From the NCBI GenBank assembly GCA_013298445.1, contig JAAFHQ010000172.1:1-9476 (forward strand): DNA of 9,476 nucleotides. The letters run 5' to 3'. The DNA comes from Chitinophagales bacterium. GTDB taxonomy: Bacteria > Bacteroidota > Bacteroidia > Chitinophagales > Saprospiraceae. Position 1 is the stretch's first letter, and each line of letters opens with the position of its first letter. The notes under the pieces are model-generated. The model saw only the letters and a list, made by a program, of their open reading frames with translations, was not told the DNA's origin and did not search any database. Positions 6,155 to 9,476 of this stretch are shown here, one piece after another. The translations under genes were made by a program, and so were the position numbers.

Positions 6155-6778
6155 ATGGAAAAACTGGATTTAAGCAAAGAATTCAAAAGCTATTACACGG
6201 CCAAAACACAACCTACCATTGCCCAGATTGAAGCTGCGCAATTCCTCTCCATCCCCGGCCAGGGCGATCCGGATGATGCTGACTTTAGTGTCAATATTCA
6301 AGCTTTGTATACCACGGCCTATGCCCTCAAATTTGCCTACAAACAAAAAGGACAGGATTTCGTGGTTGCCAAACTGGAAGGTTTATGGTGGTTTGATGAA
6401 CAGAAATACGCGGGATTGTCCATGATCGAATCGGTACAAAAAGTGCCGCGCAAAGCCTGGGAGTACCGCTTGCTCATTCGTATGCCTGAATACGTTACAG
6501 CTGCGGAGGTGGAACAGGCCATTCAAACTGCCGTAACAAAAAAACAAGTGGATCGGGCTCAAAACATTAGTCTACACCAGTTGAATGAAGGTAAAGTGGT
6601 GCAAATGTTACACATTGGTCTTTTTGCTACAGAGATTGAGACTTTGCTGGAAATGGGGAAATTTATGGAAGCGAATCAAATGGCCAGGAATGGATTGCAC
6701 CACGAAATTTACCTTTCGGATTTTCGCAAAACTGCCCCCGAAAAACTGAAAACCATTTTGCGCGAGCCGGTTAAATAA
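6155..6778 (+). CDS. GyrI-like small-molecule-binding domain protein
   Basis: This 207-residue stand-alone protein belongs to the GyrI-like/SOUL-type fold family that binds small hydrophobic ligands. Recognisable family segments are GQGDPDDADF (35-44), LYTTAYALKFAYK (51-63), LEGLWWF (74-80), EYRLLIRMPEYVT (103-115), EGKVVQMLHIG (145-155) and HHEIYLSDFRKTAPEKLKT (182-200). There is no HTH, signal peptide or membrane helix, so it is cytoplasmic and not itself a regulator. Some relatives are reported to hydrolyse or sequester toxic compounds; which applies here cannot be told. I chose ATG 6155 because relatives usually begin MEKxDLxKEF. An in-frame ATG at 6143 would add MPGV. The next gene starts 9 bases after the stop, which suggests a two-gene unit. 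No clear promoter is visible after the atpC terminators. Confidence 0.88.
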   Translation: MEKLDLSKEFKSYYTAKTQPTIAQIEAAQFLSIPGQGDPDDADFSVNIQALYTTAYALKFAYKQKGQDFVVAKLEGLWWFDEQKYAGLSMIESVQKVPRKAWEYRLLIRMPEYVTAAEVEQAIQTAVTKKQVDRAQNISLHQLNEGKVVQMLHIGLFATEIETLLEMGKFMEANQMARNGLHHEIYLSDFRKTAPEKLKTILREPVK

Positions 6779-6787
6779 GCACACAGT

Positions 6788-7225
6788 ATGCCTGAACCTA
6801 GAGGAAAAACCAAAATGCAAAATGTCAATTTCCAGTCCGTCGAGGAATTTTTGGCTTTTCTGCCACCAGAAGAATTGGAAGTGGTAGAGTTTTTGCGTCA
6901 ACTCATTTACGATTGTATTCCAGATGTGAGCGAGAAGCTGAGCTACAATGTTCCGTATTTCAAACGGCACAAAACAATCTGCTTTATTTGGCCGGGCTCG
7001 GTGTTGTGGGGCAAAAAGCAGAGTTATACTGGAGTAAGGTTAGGTCTCACCCAAGGTCATTTGTTGACCGATGAAATGGGTTACCTGAATTTAGAAGGGC
7101 GTAAACAGGTGGCCTGGAGGGATTTTGAGCGGGTAGAGGACATTGATGTGGCCTTGGTGCAGGCATATGTGTACGAGGCGGTGGTGGTGGATGAGGAGAT
7201 GGCGAAAGCGAAGCGTAAACAATAA
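6788..7225 (+). CDS. DUF1801 (YdhG-like) domain protein
   Basis: This is a 145-residue small cytoplasmic protein of the DUF1801/YdhG-like family, whose role is not established. Family features are SVEEFLAFLPPEELEVVEFL near the start, a helical IYDCIPDVSEKLSYNVPYFK segment (about 40-59) and a β-rich KTICFIWPGSVLWG to VRLGLTQG stretch. The C-terminus is Lys-rich. It follows the GyrI-like gene by 9 bases and probably shares its transcript; the two families often occur near each other in Bacteroidota as far as I recall. An in-frame ATG at 6815 is a serious alternative start: AGAGGA at 6800-6805 lies about 9 bases before it, one of the few Shine-Dalgarno-like words in the window. I kept the first ATG because the other genes here do not use such sites. 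The stop abuts the convergent AraC gene with no gap. Confidence 0.82.
   Translation: MPEPRGKTKMQNVNFQSVEEFLAFLPPEELEVVEFLRQLIYDCIPDVSEKLSYNVPYFKRHKTICFIWPGSVLWGKKQSYTGVRLGLTQGHLLTDEMGYLNLEGRKQVAWRDFERVEDIDVALVQAYVYEAVVVDEEMAKAKRKQ
6800..6805 (+). promoter_or_regulatory. Shine-Dalgarno-like AGAGGA before alternative start 6815
   Basis: AGAGGA sits 9 bases before an in-frame ATG at 6815. If used, the DUF1801 protein would start MQNVNFQSVEEFL and be 136 residues long. Other genes here lack such sites, so it may be coincidental coding sequence. Confidence 0.3.
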
Positions 7226-8236
7226 TCAGCCCCTGGCCATCTCTCCCGGATTCACTCCCGTCCAGCGTTTAAAAGCCCGCCGAAAAGCACCAGGGTCGGT
7301 ATACCCCAACATATACGCAATCTCATTGGCGGTGAACTGTTTGCGTTTTACCAGGCCAATGGCCATTTCGGAGCGCAGTTCTTCGATGATTTGTTGAAAG
7401 GTGAAACCTTCAACTTGTAGTTTGCGCTGCAAGGAGCGCTCAGCCATCCCTAGTTTTTTAGCGACTTCCGATAGACTTGGTGCTTGCTGTTGAAAATTGT
7501 CCATGATCACTTTTCTAATCATGGCTACCACATTGGTACTGCCTTGCTGGTGGCGTTCGATGTACTCCTTAGCCAATTGTTCGAATAGTTTGAGCAACTC
7601 CGCATTGTACCCAATCACGGGTAGCTTAACATCCGCCCATTTAAGAACAAGACTACAAGTGGGTTGATTGAAGCGCAAATCCTTGCCAAGGATGCGCTGG
7701 TAAGTCGCCAGTTTATCATTTGATCCCGCATAAGAAAAGGTAGTGTATAAGGGAGCAATTTTTCGACCAGACAACATTTGTGCAACATGCAGTATTCCCG
7801 ACATGGAAATTTCAACCGAATGGCGGGCAGATTCAGGGTAGTGTAACCAATACATTTCTGTGGGTGCCAACTCTATTTTGAATTCATGTAAATCGGCATG
7901 CACCCGATAATAAAACATCTCTGAAAAAGCCAGATTGAACTTGGCCAAGTTGTTGATGGCCGTTTCCAGATTAGGGCTGCTTTGCATCAGGTGACCAACC
8001 AGGCCCAAAGCCATTTCACTACTCAACTCTCCACACAAAAGGCCGATCATGGGGTTGCCACTGAGCTCTTGCGCAACATCCCAAACCACCGCACCCAATC
8101 GCCAGTCCACCATCGAATCGCTTTGTTCATATTCCGCAGGACTGAGCTGTAGTTTTTGCCAAAACTCTTTAGGATTCACCCCAAAACGCTCGGAGCAAAA
8201 AACAATGTTTCGGATGATGCTCATTCTTACACGCAT
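7226..8236 (-). CDS. AraC-family transcriptional regulator with arabinose-binding-like N-terminal domain
   Basis: This is a 336-residue cytoplasmic DNA-binding regulator. The N-terminal part (about 20-205) has the layout of the AraC_arabinose-binding-like (PF12625) group seen in OruR-type regulators: FGVNPKEFWQKLQL, then SGNPMIGLLCGE and ALGLVGHLMQSSPNLETAI. The C-terminal part has two helix-turn-helix units, SLSEVAKKLGMAERSLQRKL (254-273) and FTANEIAYMLGYTDPGAFRR (301-320), ending FKRWTGVNPGE as is standard. The frame is open upstream to a TTG at 8338, but that stretch (Arg/Cys-rich, overlapping the divergent gene) does not look like the family. ATG 8236 and ATG 8224 are both acceptable. It is divergent from the membrane protein at 8318 with 81 bases between, the usual arrangement for a regulator and its target. 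The ligand is unknown. Confidence 0.92.
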   Translation of the reverse strand: MRVRMSIIRNIVFCSERFGVNPKEFWQKLQLSPAEYEQSDSMVDWRLGAVVWDVAQELSGNPMIGLLCGELSSEMALGLVGHLMQSSPNLETAINNLAKFNLAFSEMFYYRVHADLHEFKIELAPTEMYWLHYPESARHSVEISMSGILHVAQMLSGRKIAPLYTTFSYAGSNDKLATYQRILGKDLRFNQPTCSLVLKWADVKLPVIGYNAELLKLFEQLAKEYIERHQQGSTNVVAMIRKVIMDNFQQQAPSLSEVAKKLGMAERSLQRKLQVEGFTFQQIIEELRSEMAIGLVKRKQFTANEIAYMLGYTDPGAFRRAFKRWTGVNPGEMARG

Positions 8237-8317
8237 GGCAGCCAAAGCCTGTTTTTTGGCGCAAAATGTACGGCGGGCTTTATCTGCATGCCTGCAACTT
8301 TGCTCCAACAAAAGTGA
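8237..8317. promoter_or_regulatory. Divergent control region, AraC regulator / membrane protein
   Basis: These 81 bases must hold both promoters if the genes are transcribed separately. CAACTTTG (8295-8302) is one base from TAnnTTTG for the plus-strand gene. TACATTTTG (minus strand, near 8263-8271) is one base too long for the regulator. Neither has a TTTG at the right distance. TGCATGCCTGCA (8285-8296) is a partly palindromic word that could be an operator, but this is weak. Confidence 0.3.
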
Positions 8318-9022
8318 ATGAAAATGAAACCTGTACAAAACTATGTAAAAAACATGGGACTACTGATGCTCCTAGCTGGTATTCTCGCCTTCAATTGTAA
8401 TATCTTGCTGGCCATTGCGGTCAATTTTAATTTTGACACTTTTGCACAACCTGCCCTAATTTTCCAGAACTTGCAAAAATGCCAGGTTACTTATTTTCGC
8501 TGGGGAATGATCGCGGATATTTGGGGTTATTACTTGTTGTTCATTCCAGCGATGCTCCATTTTTATGACAAAATTGAATCACCCTGGCGTAAGGTAATTG
8601 TGCTGAGTGGCCTTGCTTATGCCATTATTGGAGCCATTGGCGCGGCGATTCTGGCCGCAACGGGTACCGAGGCACTGCGCGATTTCTTAAATGCTACACC
8701 TGCCGATCAGGCGCTGTTCAAAAATAATTTTTTAGTTGTGTACAGTATTGTGAACAATGGCATCTGGAATTTGCTGGAAATGGGGCTTTTGGGGGTGTTT
8801 ATGTTGGGAATGGCCCCCTTGTTTCGTAGCCAAAACAAAGTGCTGTATGGTTTGACAATTTTATTGGGATTAAGTGGGATCATTGACTCCATTGGGAATA
8901 CCCTTGAGCTGTATTGGCTGGCCGAAATTGGGCTAAATCTTTACCTCTTGTTTTGGCCGATCTGGGCTATTTGGATCGGATTGAACTGGGTGTGTGAGCA
9001 TCGAAGAGCTAGTTACGGTTGA
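8318..9022 (+). CDS. Six-helix integral membrane protein, function unknown
   Basis: This 234-residue protein is almost wholly hydrophobic, with predicted membrane helices near 14-35, 63-82, 92-115, 140-168, 174-196 and 203-224. Short charged loops include DKIESPWRK (84-92) and FRSQNK (169-174), and the C-terminus is EHRRASYG. There is no cleavable signal peptide. It has no catalytic motif or transporter signature that I recognise; the general look is that of DUF4386-type proteins, but I am not sure. ATG 8324, two codons in, is an alternative start. Its position divergent from the AraC regulator suggests that regulator controls it. Its last 10 bases overlap the end of the convergent rhamnosidase gene, so there is no space for a terminator between them. 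Confidence 0.85.
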   Translation: MKMKPVQNYVKNMGLLMLLAGILAFNCNILLAIAVNFNFDTFAQPALIFQNLQKCQVTYFRWGMIADIWGYYLLFIPAMLHFYDKIESPWRKVIVLSGLAYAIIGAIGAAILAATGTEALRDFLNATPADQALFKNNFLVVYSIVNNGIWNLLEMGLLGVFMLGMAPLFRSQNKVLYGLTILLGLSGIIDSIGNTLELYWLAEIGLNLYLLFWPIWAIWIGLNWVCEHRRASYG

Positions 9023-9476
9023 ATCAAAAACGAATACTTCCCTGAGCCCAGGCGTAATACCGTGCGCTCCCCTTCTACCTTCAGCACTTTGTAATTTATT
9101 TTTTCCCCAGCTTCCAGAATCTGATCCCGAGACTTAGTCGGAAAATACACTAAAGCATGAGTGTTGACAGGAATGTCAACATTCATCTCTATACCTTTTG
9201 CTGTCTTTTTCCAGTGGCTTTGAATGGGCCCATACATCGATTCAAAATCAACTTTGGCCTCCGTCAAATCTCCCACCATTTCGGGGCGAATGATGAACTC
9301 TTTAAAGGCCAGCACCGATTCCGAAGGTTTGATGCCGCCCAAACCATTAAAAAACCATTCCATCAAATGCCCCAGCATGAAGTGATTGTTAGATACATTT
9401 TTGAGGGCGGGCCAGGATTCAGTCAAGGCGGTGGCACCTTTGGCCAATTGGAATCCATACCCAGGCACATCATCCC
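9013..9476 (-). CDS. α-L-rhamnosidase (GH78-like), C-terminal end (partial)
   Basis: GH78 enzymes remove terminal α-L-rhamnose from plant and microbial glycans and are usually secreted or periplasmic. Only the last 154 codons are in the window; the gene enters from the right edge and no start is visible. The visible part opens DDVPGYGFQLAKGATALTESW, then NNHFMLGHLMEWFFNGLGGI. These match the end of the (α/α)6 barrel, with the conserved GATxLxESW and NHxMxGxxxEWFF segments. A β-sandwich C-terminal domain follows (FIIRPEMVGDL to YGPIQSHWKKTAKG and the terminal KYSFLIQP). The GTG at 9468 is internal, not a start. The catalytic acid and base lie upstream outside the window, so activity cannot be judged. 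A related (α/α)6 family is possible. Confidence 0.85.
   Translation of the reverse strand, partial: DDVPGYGFQLAKGATALTESWPALKNVSNNHFMLGHLMEWFFNGLGGIKPSESVLAFKEFIIRPEMVGDLTEAKVDFESMYGPIQSHWKKTAKGIEMNVDIPVNTHALVYFPTKSRDQILEAGEKINYKVLKVEGERTVLRLGSGKYSFLIQP

Noticed and set aside
8237..8338. N-terminal extension of the AraC regulator from TTG at 8338
   Set aside because: It would overlap the divergent membrane protein start and occupy the only control region, and the residues do not resemble the family N-terminus.
8336..8343. TAGTTTTG on the minus strand as a promoter for the AraC gene
   Set aside because: It fits TAnnTTTG but lies inside the divergent coding region and lacks an upstream TTTG at the right distance.
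1..9476. A novel defence, mobile or biosynthetic system
   Set aside because: All genes fall into ordinary families and there are no integrase, transposase, nuclease-toxin pair or clustered biosynthetic genes. The repeat pair is the only unexplained structure.

Overview
The window looks like an ordinary chromosomal segment from a member of the Bacteroidota. It has moderate GC, and its β-ATPase carries the phylum-typical segment with EEGGWDLSG and RDGD...GGRDILFF. Promoters match the TTTG...TAnnTTTG pattern, and almost no start codon has a Shine-Dalgarno sequence. A Saprospiria-like host (Haliscomenobacter/Lewinella type) is my guess from overall impression, not something the sequence proves.

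Layout. On the minus strand, 1-769 is the N-terminal third of uvrB, cut by the window edge. It is preceded by a membrane-anchored class III adenylate cyclase (851-2509) with a signal peptide, TPR-like helices, a long coiled coil, one transmembrane helix and a cytoplasmic catalytic domain. Next comes a family 2 glycosyltransferase with an extra C-terminal Rossmann-like domain (2650-3648). A 399-base divergent intergenic region (3649-4047) holds a repeat element and one promoter facing each way. On the plus strand, atpD (4048-5553) and atpC (5677-5982) encode the β and ε subunits of F1-ATPase. They are separated by a second copy of the repeat element and followed by two tandem hairpin terminators (5990-6020 and 6033-6075). 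A GyrI-like protein (6155-6778) and a DUF1801-type protein (6788-7225) follow as a likely two-gene unit. An AraC-family regulator (7226-8236, minus) meets them end to end, and is divergent from a six-helix membrane protein (8318-9022, plus). That gene overlaps convergently with the C-terminal end of a GH78-like α-L-rhamnosidase (9013-9476, minus), cut by the right edge.

Most of the genes are housekeeping or common accessory families, and I see no defence system, mobile element or CRISPR array. The most unusual signal is a pair of roughly 120-base imperfect hairpin elements (3661-3785 and 5556-5675). Their arms are built from repeated GTTGAG/CTCAAC words around a shared GGCT(G/A)CCGCGAGCG core. 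Both sit in the leader immediately before a start codon (glycosyltransferase, atpC), so both should be transcribed as structured RNA. They look like two members of a dispersed family whose origin and function I cannot name.
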